Source: Medicago truncatula
Taxonomy: Eukaryota > Streptophyta > Magnoliopsida > Fabales > Fabaceae
Length of the DNA: 64,000 nt
Assembly: GCF_003473485.1 (NCBI RefSeq)
Contig: NC_053045.1
Coordinates: forward strand, 50,262,494 to 50,326,493
Reading direction: 5' to 3'
Both the position numbers and the translations under genes were made by a program. Shown piece by piece: positions 11,906 through 23,739 of this stretch. Below the pieces are notes generated by a model. It saw only the letters and a program-made list of their open reading frames with translations, did not search any database and had not been told where the DNA came from. The first letter of the stretch is position 1, and every line of letters starts with the position of its first letter.

Positions 11906-12717
11906 TACTACCACCACGACCATGACCATCTTTTCCCAAATTACCCCCAACAGCTGAAACATGTGCTATGTCAAGTCCCTTCCCAACAGGAAGAAACACC
12001 GACCTAACAACACGACGTGACCTTGATCCTCCTTCCTCAACAACAATATTCTCCCATTTAAAATTCCCACTCCTAAAATTAACATTCTTACATATCAAAA
12101 CTGCACCCTTAACACTTAACTTAGCCACCTTCAAAACCTTCATCAAATCCTTAATTCCTTCACAATCTACCACCATGAAATCTATCTCTTCAATGAAATC
12201 TTTCATAACTTCTTCTGCTTCTCCTACAATGATTTCTGTTGATGTTCCTTGTTCACCCATTCTTTTAGAGTACTCTAATTTTGATGCCTCGTTTGGAACT
12301 ATGCATACGTGTCTCCCATTTGTATGTTTTCTTGCTATTGATAAACCTAAGCTTGTTTCGATTACACCTCCTTCTGACCATGTTTCTACTATCATTTTTG
12401 CATTCCATCCTGCTGCCATGGCTGAAATTAGCTCCGCCATGCCGGATCCACGTAAAACCTTGCACTGATGTAGGTTAAAAAATTATTATTAATAACGGTA
12501 ACACGGTTATTTTACAGAGATAAGATTTTGACTATGTTCTGTAAAGTCAAACTCTTATAGCTGAGCTGAGAAAATTTAATTTATTCAAGATTAATATGGA
12601 AATGAAAAAGAAGAAGTTAATTCATGCATGTATGTGTGTAAGGATTTGGTTGCTTACAGATTGAACTGTGTCGATGTATGCTTTGGAAGCTGTTTCAGGG
12701 GACCAGACAAGTTTCAT
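11847..12717 (-). CDS. DUF1442 family protein (Rossmann-like, methyltransferase-fold)
   Basis: Two exons on the minus strand: 12717-12658 (20 codons, MKLVWSPETASKAYIDTVQS) and 12464-11847, joined by a GT-AG intron to give 225 residues. The motif order is typical of plant DUF1442 proteins: 'MKLVWSPETASKAY' at the start, 'AELISAMAAGWNAKMIVETWS', then 'TGRHVCIVP'-like and 'FMVVDCEG' segments. The family is predicted to have a Rossmann fold related to SAM-dependent methyltransferases, but no catalytic activity is established to my knowledge, and I do not claim one. The start at 12717 is chosen because the usable Met in exon 2 would delete the conserved N-terminus. The last ~19 codons, including the stop, overlap an inverted repeat described separately. 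Confidence 0.88.
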
Positions 12718-13372
12718 TTTCTCTTCGGATGATGTTTTTGATTTTGTTTTAGGTTGTGTTGTATTGTGGGGTCTGAAAATTGGGAAGAGGAAAAAATGTT
12801 GATAAGTTATAAGAGTGTTGAAATGAATATAAGAGAGAAGCCAGCATGCATTTATTAACGCGGCTAGAAGAGATGAGGACCGAGTAGTTTAATTTGTTGA
12901 GAAAGAGCATAGGGTTGACATTGGACAAATCCAACGTGTAGGTGAAGGTGAGATTTGGATAAACTTTAGCCTTTCTGTTTTGTTCAAAGTCTTTCTTTTT
13001 TTCTTTTTTGGTAAAAATAAAATTAGTCTTTCTTTCTTTCTCTTTCTTTGACGACTTTGTTGCAATGTTGTCAAGCTACCCTTACTTTCTCTCTCTTAGT
13101 CATGCGTGTACATTTAAGCCAGCCATGTAGGGATCTTGTCAGCTAACATCCAGTTCAATGTATGTAGACATAAATACCCTTTGAGAAAGAAATAAATGTG
13201 GGGATTGGATGCATGTAGTGGAATGGACTAGACTCCGACGATTTAATGAACTAAAGTTTGTTGTATCTCAAGTGAGAGAAGTTTAAATTTAGTGTTTAAG
13301 TGTTTCATATATGATTATCTTTTGGTCAAGAAAATTTATGAGAAGGCAAAAAAAAAAAGCCTTTTAGAACAA
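12718..13372. other. Upstream region of the DUF1442 gene
   Basis: This contains the presumed promoter and 5' UTR of the minus-strand gene ending at 12717, and AT-rich DNA up to the LINE tail. Short pyrimidine tracts ('tctttctttctttctctttc') are present at about 13028-13047. No gene is recognised. Confidence 0.4.
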
Positions 13373-14100
13373 TTTTTTTTTTTTTTGAGCAAAGGCAAAG
13401 TTAGTTCATTTCATTAAAAATTAACGGATACAAAGTAGGTGTTACATGATGAAAGATATGGGGGCTAGGGTGAGATAGTGATGCTCTAGCAATATTATGA
13501 GCAACTCTATTTGCTTGCCTCCTAACATACGACACTACAAAGTCGGGTCTACTAAGAAGTAACCTTCTACAATGAGTTACAAGATCACCGAACTCGTTGA
13601 TGGGAATAGTGGCGGCGGCAATAGCATCAGATAAGATTTTTGAATCGGTCTCAAACATGATGTCACGCATTCCATGTGAGATAGCCACTTTGATAGCATC
13701 TAGAAGGCCTAAAGACTCAGCCTCTAAAACAGTGGCTGATGAGTAGTAGAAGTCTGATTTGCCAAGTAATAATACACCCATAGAGTCACGGAAACACATA
13801 CCATACCCCATAACAGAGTTATTGTCGAAAGCAGCTGCATCTACATTACATTTGATCATGCCAACCGGTGGTTTGATCCAAGCGTGCTCGGAATTTTTGT
13901 TGTGGATTGGTGCCTTTGCTCGTTGCATACAACTCCATTCATTTAGTGCGTCCTTTGCGCGAGTGACTATATATGAGGGAGAGGTATCCGTAGACTCCCA
14001 TAGTTTGGCATTACGACTTTTCCACATGCTCCAAAGGGTCATTGCAACAAGAGCTTGTTGTCGTGTGGATAACCTGTCAATTAATATATAAGTCTCTTTT
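13373..14100 (-). mobile_element. 5'-truncated L1-type LINE remnant with RNase H domain
   Basis: A minus-strand frame at 14042-13401 (213 codons, open throughout) encodes the linker (LWSMWKSRNAKLWE) and RNase H-like domain (RVT_3) found at the end of plant L1 ORF2: IKCNVDAA, 'MGYGMCFRDSMG', 'EAESLGLLDAI', 'FETDSKILSDAI', 'YVRRQANRVAHNIAR'. Downstream on this strand is the A tail, seen as T's at 13373-13386. The element is truncated just upstream of the RNase H linker, as is common for incompletely reverse-transcribed LINEs. It is probably dead despite the intact frame. Confidence 0.85.
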
Positions 14101-14879
14101 AAAAAAATTGTATCAAGGTCATTTTGAGTTTTTCAACTCCATTAATTTTTTTATACCAACATACTGACCCTTTATTATTTTTTGAAATTCGATCTTTGAA
14201 TTTAAGAATCGACTAATTTGAGGGATCAATTTCAATGTCTACTAACAAAGAGTTTAATTAAATTTAGATGAAATTAATTTATGTAAGTCTGATATCTACC
14301 ACAAAAAAGTTATGTAGAATTTGAAATTGAGATCTATAGAGAACGATATTGAAAAACTAAGTATACACTTTAGATCTATAGAGTATATATCTTCTCAATG
14401 TTTTGTTTTTTAATAATATCAAATTTAAATTATAACTACACTTATAACTTTAAGATCTACGTACTTGATTCATCTACATACTTGATCATTGTTCTCTCCG
14501 AATTGTGAGTTTGTTGTTTCTCTCCTAGGGTTTCGCTGCCGCCACCCAATTGCGAGAGCTTGTTGTTCGATCAGATTGTTTCTCAACTTTGATCGTTGTT
14601 TCTATTTGTTCCCCTTGTGTCTTGGCTGGTTAGTTCTTCAATTTCACTTCCATGTATATTAGTTGTGCTAGCTTTCAAAGAAATGTGCTGATGAATTAAA
14701 ATTGCATTATGTGAGCTTCTCGTGACTCATGATTACATGGTAGTTGGATGTGGTGGTTGGTAATCCTTGAATTATGTTGTCATGGTAGTGGAGTTTTCAA
14801 TTACGGTTTTAATTGTTTGGATGTTGGTACGATTGATCTCTAAATTTGCTTTCAAAAAGGGATTGATCATGAAGACGAT
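14101..14879. other. Spacer and probable 5' UTR of the next LINE
   Basis: No gene. From about 14490 the sequence changes to 'tctcctagggtttcgctgcc' and a mixed composition that leads into the LINE ORF, so it is probably its 5' UTR; the exact boundary was not found. 'tacttgattcatctacatac' near 14463 is a short local repeat. Confidence 0.4.
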
Positions 14880-17486
14880 TAGGTGTCGAGGAAGTCGAGG
14901 AAAATGAGCCTGATAAGTTGGAATTGCAGGGGTTTGGGTAGCCCGAATGCAATTCCAGATTTAAAGTACCTAGTTCGGCACTTCAATCCGGACCTCTTAT
15001 TTTTAAGTGAGACATTAGTCCACCGTAATAAAATTGAAGAATTATGTTATGTTCTTGGTTTTAACTCCTGTTTTTCTGTTGACCGAACCGGTAGAAGCGG
15101 CGGACTTGCTTTCTTTTGACACACTTCTCTTAATTGTCAACTTATTGATTATTCAAATAACCATATAACAGTTGAGATTGTTGATTCTAATCTGCGTCCT
15201 TGGAAACTTACTGGCTACTATGGGTACCCTAATGGGGGACGTAGGCGTGCTGCGTGGGAGTTTCTTCATGATTTGTCTTGTAGATATTCAAGTCTGTGGT
15301 GCATATTTGGTGACTTCAATGACATTATGGATGCGAGTGAAAAGCGAGGTCGAACAACTAGACCCAATTGGCTCATTAATGGCTTCCGACAATTCGTTCT
15401 TGATTCCGGTTTGCTGGATGTTCCGGTGGAGGGCTATCCCTTTACGTGGTTCAAGAGTTTGGGTACCCCCCATGCGGTGGAGGAACGGTTAGACAGAGCA
15501 CTAGCTACTACTGGGTGGTTTAATTTGTTTCCCAATTCTGTGTTAGAGAACCTTGTAGCCCCGACTTCCGATCACTACCCCATTGTGCTGAACCGTAACC
15601 CCAGGACTCGACCTCATCTACACACAAACGTAGTTTCCGTTACAAAAATGCATGGCAATTAGAACCTGGGTTCAAAGATTTTGTTACGGACTCTTGGCAA
15701 CAACAAGGTAATGCTGCTCTCCTTCATAAACTGAGTGTTTGCGCAGAGGACATGTCTGCTTGGAGTAGAGGTCATCGAGAAAATGATGAATTCGTTTTGG
15801 TGGTGTCATGGAAGAACTAATCAACGCGGTATCAACTGGCTAATTGGGAGAAGCTCTCTATGCATAAAAATCATGGAGGTATGGGCTTCAAAGACCTCAC
15901 TGCTTTCAACTTAACAATGCTCGGTAAGCAAGGGTGTAAGTTGCACACAGCACCGGATTCTCTTGGATCCCGTATTTTCAAAGCACGGTATTTCCCCTCA
16001 GCATCTTATCTCACAACCAATCTCGGTCACAATCCGAGTTATGTTTGGAGGAGTATCCTTCGTGCTAGATTCCTTGTTCGTGGGGGAGCTCACTAGAGTA
16101 TTAGGACAGGTGGTGACATCCCTATTCTTATTGAACGGGGGTCGCATTAATGGTTCTATTGAAGGTGTTCACTTTGTTCGTGACTTTACTGTTAAGATTT
16201 TGCTTAAGGAAAATTTAAAAAGATGGAATGAACCGCTGATCCGGCAAGTTTTCATTCATGACATTGCTTCTGTCATCATAAACGCGCCTCTTTTCTCTCA
16301 GGTTCAGCAGGATCATATTATTTGGAAAACGGAAAAGGATGGAAAGTACTCAGTTCGGAGTGCCTATAAGCTTTGTGTTGAGGATTTAATTGATACATCC
16401 TACCTTAGGCGTCCGGGCTACTGGTCTGGGATTTGGCGTTTAAAAGTCCCTCCAAAAATCAAAAACTTTGTGTGGCGTGTCTGCAGAAGAGTGCTGCCAA
16501 CTAGGAACCAGTTACGAGACAAAGGCGTGCAATGTCCAGAAGCGTGTGTTATATGTCCAGCAACAAGGGAGGATGTGTCACACCTTATCTTTGCTTTCCC
16601 TTACGCTATTCAGGCCTGGTAGATGTCCAGTTTGTGGTCTGAAATTCAACAAGCCTTAAGTCAGTTAGACACAGCTTCTGCTATCATTTTTCACTTGCTG
16701 CAACATCTTACAATAGAACAAAGATAGATTTTTGCTGCTACAATGTGGAGTTTATGGAAGCCTAGGAACCTAATGGTGTGGTAGAATAAGAATGATTCGT
16801 GTGCCATGACTGTTGATCGAGTGCGCGTAATGATGAAAGAATGGCAACTCGCGACTGCTAACCATTCCACTCCTGCACAGCAGAATGTGCATTTGCAGGC
16901 TTCAATTGCTACTGCACAGCAGCCTCCTGTGCACATGCAGCAACTTCCTGTGACTGCTACACATTCTGCTACATGGCAGCAGCCATCCCATGGTCGTCTT
17001 AAGTGCAATGTGGATGCAGGTTTCTCAACGGCTAAGAACAGAATCGGAATAGGCATTTGTGTGCGAGATGACGACGGTGCTTACGTGCTTGCTAAAGCAA
17101 TCAGCTTCGACATTGTGCACACGGTCCGGGTTGGTGAAGCTTTGGGTTTATACCATGCTTTGGAATGGCTAAGTGATATGCAATTTGACAATGTAGACTT
17201 TGCGACGGATTCAAAAATTACCTATGATGCCTTTCACTCTCATAAAGATGACGTCTCTGAGTTTGGACATATCATTTCAGCCTGTCAAGCTCTCTTCTCC
17301 ACTCACTTTACAAATTCTCGGGTTGAGTTCACTAGGCGACAAGCGAATGCGGCAGCTCATGCACTTGCAAGGGAGGCCACTTCTTTAGCCAGTCCCGTCA
17401 TTTATTTTAATATTCCGCATTGTATAAACAAATATCATCTTTAATGAAATGTTATAAGCATCTTTCCTTCAAAAAAAAAAAAAAAG
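14880..17486 (+). mobile_element. L1-type LINE with reverse transcriptase deleted
   Basis: Coding pieces of one ORF2 lie in order: the endonuclease N-terminus at 14883-15119 (LISWNCRGLGSP, then a stop), the rest of the endonuclease at about 15130-15660 (GDFNDIMD, 'VEERLDRALA', 'TSDHYPIVL'), then after about 15770 a direct jump to the post-RT region (MNSFWWCHG, 'EKLSMHKNHGGMGFKDLTAFN', 15785-16096), the zf-RVT region at 15963-16622 (IWRLKVPPKIKNFVWRVCRR), and an RNase H domain at 16806-17444 (LKCNVDAG, 'ATDSKITYDAF', 'TRRQANAAAHALAREA'). An A tail lies at about 17471-17485. Palm and fingers of the RT are absent and several frameshifts exist, so it cannot move by itself. Residue strings above are kept short. 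Confidence 0.88.
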
Positions 17487-18309
17487 AATATATTCCCAAT
17501 GTATTAAATACACTATTTTCTCGTATAAAAAAACTATTTTCATTTAGACTCGTTAATAAATATAAAATCCTGAGATTTGTTTATTTATAACTAATTTAGT
17601 TTTCATGCACATTTTTCTTACCTACTTTTAGTTAATAGTGTACAAATAAAAAAATGTGCACCTAATATTGTCAATAAAAAATACTTAATGTGGAAATCTA
17701 TGATTCTAAACTATTACATTTCAATAATGCATAAAATGAAAATCTATAACTTCTCAGCTACAACAAAAATATCAAATATATCTACCTAAAAAAGATGTAT
17801 GAACAAAATAAACACTACATTTTTTTTGACAAAAAAATAAACACTGCATATCAAATATGAATTGAGTAGTTTACTTACTTAAATAATTAATATAAATAAT
17901 AAATGCTAACAAAATTGAGAGGTTGGATCACTCGATCGATTTGAGTTAAGAGTGGAATGAATCGGGAGAGTTAAGAGATTGAGGTTGGAACCTGGTGAAA
18001 GAGAAAAATACAGATGAATGTACAAAATAATTATTAATTAACTTTGGATATATATAAAAGTACCATAAAAGTCTCAATTAACAACTTCATTTTATTTTTG
18101 ACAGGACCGTCATCAACTTATTAATCGAATAACATCATTTAAAATTTTGTCTGTTTTAATTAGTTGTATATATAATAGGTTTTTTTTACTCTGTATATAA
18201 TAGTGTTAAAAATGTACTATATGTTGTAAAATTAAAAGGAGTGTTATTCAAAAATAAAAATTAAAAGGAGTTACTCGCGATTAATTTTTTTTTACTATAA
18301 ACTTTACGC
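17487..18309. other. AT-rich spacer
   Basis: No coding frame or clear repeat is recognised between the LINE A tail and the foldback element. Confidence 0.4.
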
Positions 18310-19515
18310 AGTGGCGGAGCCAGGAAATTTATAGAGCCCGAGCGGAAAATTTATCCCAAATTATATCAACAGTCATAAATCAATTTTTTATTTTAATAAT
18401 TAAAAAATCGAAATAAAAGAGGTTTATCAATTTGTCAATAAAAGTACAATTTAAAATAGGATTATTAATTAAAATTGACCATGTAATATATGTGAAGTCT
18501 GAAAATTGGCCCTGTAATTAAATAACATGTATTTTGACCATGTAATTCGAAATTTTTATTATTTATAACCCTGTAATATACGCGAAGTCCAAAAAAGAAT
18601 TCGAGAGATTGAATTTTTTCATGATTTGTTAGAGGCGAGTTAAGAACGTTAAAATACGGCTTTGCACAAAAAATTTATAAATTTTCGACAAAGGACAAAT
18701 TAATTATGAATTTTTAAAGTGACAAAAGCTCAAAAAACAAAACAATGAAAATCTCGACCTATAAATCAAATTTTGAGCTCATTATTCGTAGAGACATCTA
18801 TAAAAATATATAAAAAGGATATGTAAAGTTTCATAGCATTTCGAAGTCGTTTAAATTTATTATGATTTTTCAACCAAAACGTGCAAAATTGAAATTTTGT
18901 TCCGCGTAAGCGTATACTCACAAGTCAAATTTAGTTCCCTAATTTTGTAGGCATGACTAGAGCATGATAAGAACCTTCACAGTGAAATTTTGTAGTCTTT
19001 AAACGAGATACAAATTAATTATAAATTGTTTTAAGAAATTCATAATTATGAGGGGATGAAAATTCATAATTAATTTATCTCTGGTCGAAGAAATTTAATT
19101 TTTTTATGTAAAACTATATTTTAACGTGCTAATCATGTATGAAAAAAAAAAGGAAAAAATTCAACATCTAGGTCACATTTTTAGACTACATGTATATTAC
19201 AGGGTGGTCAAAAATAAGAAGAAATTCAAGTTACAATGCTAGAATATATGTTTTGTATTTTTAAGGGTCATTTTTCAGACATAAGGTATATTACAGAGTC
19301 AATTTGAACAATTAATCCGTTAAAATAAGAGAGATGAACTTATCAATTGTGTGCTAAATAAAATTCCGAGACCTATTTGCGTGTGAGAATTTTCAGATTG
19401 CCCAAATTTTTCTTTTTGTAAGTGTGTTAATTGGCTTTTGGGTTGAGTCTAATGTGCAAAAATTATCGATTGAGCCCGGACGACCGCCCGGGATCGCTGG
19501 ACGGTGAAACCGTCC
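18310..19515. mobile_element. Foldback-type element with about 200-bp imperfect arms
   Basis: The left edge 'cagtggcggagccaggaa' is a terminus seen in many dispersed plant repeats. Left-arm sequence at about 18525-18725 (with 'ccctgtaatatacgcgaagt', 'gttaaaatacggc', 'caaattaattatgaattttt') is recovered as an imperfect reverse complement at about 19040-19250. The right edge near 19470-19512 is unusually GC-rich ('cccggacgaccgcccggg'). No transposase frame is present. Type and exact ends are inferred. Confidence 0.55.
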
Positions 19516-19559
19516 ATGACTTTACGAGTTGTTAATGTACTTTTTCTTAAGGGATGTTT

Positions 19560-19691
19560 TTTTTTTGTCAGTAGCCTAGTGGCTAGAGCTCACACAATTT
19601 AATTATGGAGAAGTGGAGTGTCCGGGGTTCGAATTCCGGCTCCTACATATAAAACACAATATCCATAACAATTAAGCTAAGCTCACGGGAA
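19560..19691 (+). mobile_element. SINE-like composite element with target-site duplication
   Basis: After a T run, 'gtagcctagtggctagagct' (A-box-like) and 'ggggttcgaattccggctcc' (B box) form a tRNA-like head. The far end 'ttaagctaagctcacggg' is the reverse complement of the 5' end of the other SINE family in this window, so the element looks like two tRNA-like units joined in inverted orientation. Flanks 'ttcttaagggatgttt' (19544-19559) and 'ttcttatgggatgttt' (19692-19707) match at 15 of 16 positions, which fits a target-site duplication. Confidence 0.7.
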
Positions 19692-19707
19692 TTCTTATGG
19701 GATGTTT

Positions 19708-22091
19708 ATTAAGGCTTAAGCACAATTCATTTAATTAATCGAACTCATTCTTAAGTTTGAATTTATTTTTTCAATAAAATAAACGAGTTTGATCGAACAT
19801 GTAAAGAATTGGGCTGGAATATTAATATTAATTGATATACAAATAGCTTAGCTTATTTACACCTTACGCACACCATGCTATTGCTGCCCTTGGTTAGGTG
19901 CCCAACTTGCCCTAGCCTCTTGTACGATATTATATTATGCCAACCAAACTGAAAATAACGTCCAACTGGTCCATATATATGCATGCTCCCATGACCGTAT
20001 TTTTTTTTTAAGAACCATGGCCGTCTTCATTATTTAATATACACATAACCCTTTCTTTACTTGCTATTAATAATATCATAATAACCTGGCTAGCCATTTA
20101 AAAAATAAAATAACTAACGAAAATGTAGAACGGTGGAATTTTATATTTCAGTACGCAACTACGCAAGTTCCTTTTTCATATATGTGATAAAATAATGCTG
20201 GCTTACAGTGATTCTGATACGATGAGATTTTGATAAGAAGGTATGAGATATAATATATGTGGCAACAGGAAAGGGTCAAATGGTCACGTTTATTCTTTTA
20301 TCGATTGTTTATGCTATATAAGGAAAATGTATAAGATTAGCTTCAAAAGGATGCTGTACCAAAAAAATATATAGTTCCAAAAGGAAGTGTTTGTCTTTTA
20401 GGGGTTCAAGGTCACCATAAACATAAAGATATGAATTGGGTCCAAGTCACATTCACATCTACGCAGCACTTTGGAAGCAAGTATATTTGCTGACAAATTG
20501 TTGATATGTTCGCATACTTACCTAATCAGATAATCCTAAAGTTCCTTTATAACAATTTGTGTGTTTGTGTCGGTAGAGAGATTGTGATCATAATAGACAT
20601 TTTTTTTAGGGATGATCATAATTGGCATGTATGTATATTGTAATGTATGTGTGGATTGATGCTTCCCCAAAATCAGTGATATATAATTTTGTAAAGTTAT
20701 AAAATTTAGATTTTATCAAAATCAAGTATCTTACCATTGTTATATAAAATTCATATTGAGAATTTAAACATGCAAGTAAGAAACAAAATGTGGTTATAAA
20801 CAAGGTGTGACATGTTTCTTAAGTCCTACTTCAACATGCAAAAATGTTAATCTGAAAGTTAATTGAAAAATAAATAAAATCTAACAAAAAACTACTTTAT
20901 TTAGAAATTGAATTTGTGAATAGTATTACAAATTAACTTCCTTAATTAGATGCCGTGTCAATCTCATAAATAAATTTTAAGTTACAATGGAAGATTAAGG
21001 ATTGTAAATTTTCAAAAACATTTTTTTTCACTTTTTGAAATTTGTGTTATTTTAAATTGTTAATAAGAACATGAAATATTTTTGCATTAAAAAATTACGA
21101 TAAAGAGAAGATAAAAGAAAATTAGAAATATTAAAAATAGTGTTTTATTGTTTTAAAATTTCTAAAAAGTATTAGACCTATTTTTAAAATAGAAAATAAA
21201 TTGTGAGAAAAAATAATCTCATACTTTTACAAAATCAAATTAAAAACCGTAAAAATTCGAAGGATGAAAGGATGGTGTTCTATTCCAAATTAAGAAAGAT
21301 TTTAGAACTCAAACAATATTTATAAATATATTTACATTCACATTTCTCCAATAATATAGCTTGAACCTCATGTTTGCATACGGGATATCTTTTATAACTT
21401 ATAACTTTACACTTCAAGTTTACATACTGGATATCTTTGGGAGTTGTTATGCCAAAGAAAGAAAATGATTGCCTTTGATTTTAAGATCGTAGTCATGGTG
21501 ACATTTAGCATACACGGATGATAGAATTTGTGTATCATACCCCAATTCAATATTAGCCATTGATTTATATGGTTTCAATTTTCAATGACCGGGATTTTAA
21601 AGGGGCAACTTGTTATGAGGTGCATGGAATATTTATTTGTTTGACAAGAAAAGTGCAGACTTTGAGTTGTACTATAACAACATAATATAGTCATATATAT
21701 TCTTCCCTCAAAAAAAATAAATAAATAATAGGCATGTATATTCTTCAATATTCACCTAATTTCTTAATTTTTATGAATACTAAATGAAAATACTATTCTA
21801 GCTTCGTAATTAATCTCATTTCGTATACGGGCGTAAATTGGGCTGGATGTTCAGACACTCAAAGAACTACCTGTGGTTGTTGTATATATTTTGGTGATTA
21901 TTTAATCTATTGTTCTGCAAAAAGACAACATACCTTGTCTAGATCAAGCGTAGAGACCGAATACCAAGGACTAGCTAATACCATGTTGGATTAGAATCTT
22001 ACTTTTAGAAATACATTGTTCTGTTACAAAAGCTACTCTTGTATACTATGATAACGTAAGCGCCTTATACATATTCTAAAATTCAGTTCAA
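19708..22091. other. Gene-free AT-rich region
   Basis: Nothing beyond AT-rich sequence and short open frames without recognisable domains was found. The strand-minus frame at 20606-20803 is hydrophobic by composition only. Confidence 0.4.
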
Positions 22092-22277
22092 CATGAAGGC
22101 ACCAAACACATTGTGATGGATATACATTATGTGCGTGAAAAAATTGCATGTTGTAAAGGGGGCGTCTTACATGTTCACTCTCGTTATCAAATTGTTGACA
22201 TCTTTACAAAGAGACTTACATTGCAACTTTTTGATGATCTTAGATATAGTCTCGACTACAAGGGTGTATTAGAATAA
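22092..22277 (+). mobile_element. Ty1/Copia pol C-terminal fragment
   Basis: An uninterrupted 61-codon stretch plus stop reads HEGTKHIVMDIHYVREKI... and VDIFTKRLTLQLFDDLRYSL, matching the end of Copia RNase H (usual pattern: TKHIDVRYHFVRE ... DIFTKPL). No other part of the element was found adjacent, so it is an isolated relic. Confidence 0.8.
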
Positions 22278-22845
22278 TTATTATTAAAGGAAGTATACCC
22301 CAAAAATAAAAATTACCATTAAGAAAATCGATCACATTGGATACAACTTATACCTCAAGAAACTTGGACCTCACGGAATTGCACCTCATGAAACACATAC
22401 ATCCAATTATAATTCGTTTTTTTGGAGAGGGCCAAATATAATTCTTATATGCAGTGCTATTTGGCACGATATAATTTTTGTCGGAAGCGTACAGAGAAAT
22501 AAGTTGTCCAACAAAAAAGCTGGAAAAGCATACAAAGCCAACACATGGCCAAAATACACAGAGCGGTTGTGCATGATTAACAAATGTAAATAATTCGTCT
22601 CGTCTCGCGCCACACATCATTGTTGATAAATGAATAGAGAAAACTCTTGGAACAATATTAGTTCATTATCTCAACTTCCTTGTTAAGTGTCCCGTCTCTC
22701 TCCCCTCAAAGACTCTCCACTGTCTCATTTGCCTCCATTTTACTTTCTTTTCCTAATATTTTTTCTCTTTTTTCTCAAATCTACAATCACAATTTTTTTT
22801 CTATAGCTCGAATCTTCACTTATCACAAGTTACAAACTTTAAAAC
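22278..22845. other. Spacer with no recognised gene
   Basis: A minus-strand frame at 22620-22348 is open for 90 codons but resembles no family I know. From about 22680 pyrimidine-rich sequence could be the old promoter and 5' UTR of the HIPP pseudogene that follows. Confidence 0.35.
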
Positions 22846-23736
22846 ATGAGTACAACGAAGAAATTTGGAAAATAAAGGTAATCTCATCACATTCTTTATG
22901 CTTCTCTGTTTTATTTTGATTTCTTTTTCTTTTTTGCTGTCGTGTTTTGAAAATTTCTAAGTTTTATTTATCACGTTTTAAAACCATGGAAAGAATTTAA
23001 CCATTCGGAAATGCGTTCTTTTTATGTTTCTCTGTTTTTTGTTTTTTTTTTTGTGTTTGAACATTTCTAAGTTTTATTTTATCACATTTCTTTTTATTTT
23101 ATTTTTTAAAACCATGGAATGAATCTGACCATGCAAAAATGTGTTCTTTTTATGTTTATCTGTTTTCTTTTTCTTTTTTGTTTTTTGTTTTTTGTTTTGA
23201 ACATTTCTAAGTTTTATTATCATATTTCTCTTTATTTTATGTTTTTAAACCACGGAGTGAATATGTCTGATCCTTCTTTTTTTGCATATGCATAAATGTG
23301 TTCTAAAAGTGAACATAGACTGTGATGAATCTAAAAATAAAATTAAGATTTTTTTTTTATGAATATTGAAGGTAATCACACTTAATATTCTGATTTATTT
23401 AATTACTGTTATTATTATCTATACAACAAGGATAGATGATTTTGAGAGTAAACATTGATTATGGGTGTTGATTAATGATTGACAAGAGTATATAAAACAA
23501 GGATAGATGATGAACAAGTTAAGGTAACGGTTTCACGAAATGTTGACCCGAGTGTTTTGATCAAAAGGCCAGAAAAATCAAAGATGCACGCTGAGCTACG
23601 GAGTCCACAAAAACCATACAACAACAATAAGAACAAGTCGCAAAAAAATTCAAATGATAACCCTAATTTTAATTTTGATTTACCTAAAAATGACATTGGT
23701 CCTGATAGATATGTGGTGTTAATCTTTAATCTTTGA
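22846..23736 (+). pseudogene. Heavy-metal-associated isoprenylated plant protein (HIPP) pseudogene
   Basis: A small first-exon relic at 22846-22877 reads (frameshifted) NEEIWKIK before a GT donor, like the short first exon of HIPP genes. After a repeat-filled intron, 23440-23736 encodes a degraded HMA domain: LRVNID-YGC, a deletion, IDK, frameshift, YKTRIDDEQVKVTVS, NVDPSVLIKR, KSKMHAELRSP, then an Asn/Lys-rich stretch. Intact family members bind metal through a CxxC; here the first Cys is lost and the helix after it is deleted. The C-terminal isoprenylation motif (CaaX) is not seen. Stops and frameshifts make this a clear pseudogene. Family assignment rests on the NVDPSVLI / KSGKHAEL-type segments that I recognise. 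Confidence 0.7.
22895..23280. repeat. Three-unit tandem repeat, period about 127 bp
   Basis: Units start near 22895, 23021 and 23149 with 'tttatgyttctctgtttt', followed by 'aacatttctaagttttatt', 'atcacatttc' and 'aaaaccatgga'. They lie in the intron of the HIPP pseudogene. Divergence between units is moderate, so the expansion is not recent. Confidence 0.8.
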
Positions 23737-23739
23737 ACA

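Noticed and set aside
22348..22620. 90-codon minus-strand frame with Cys and Phe
   Set aside because: No recognisable domain, AT-rich context and a second overlapping frame of similar length; probably chance.
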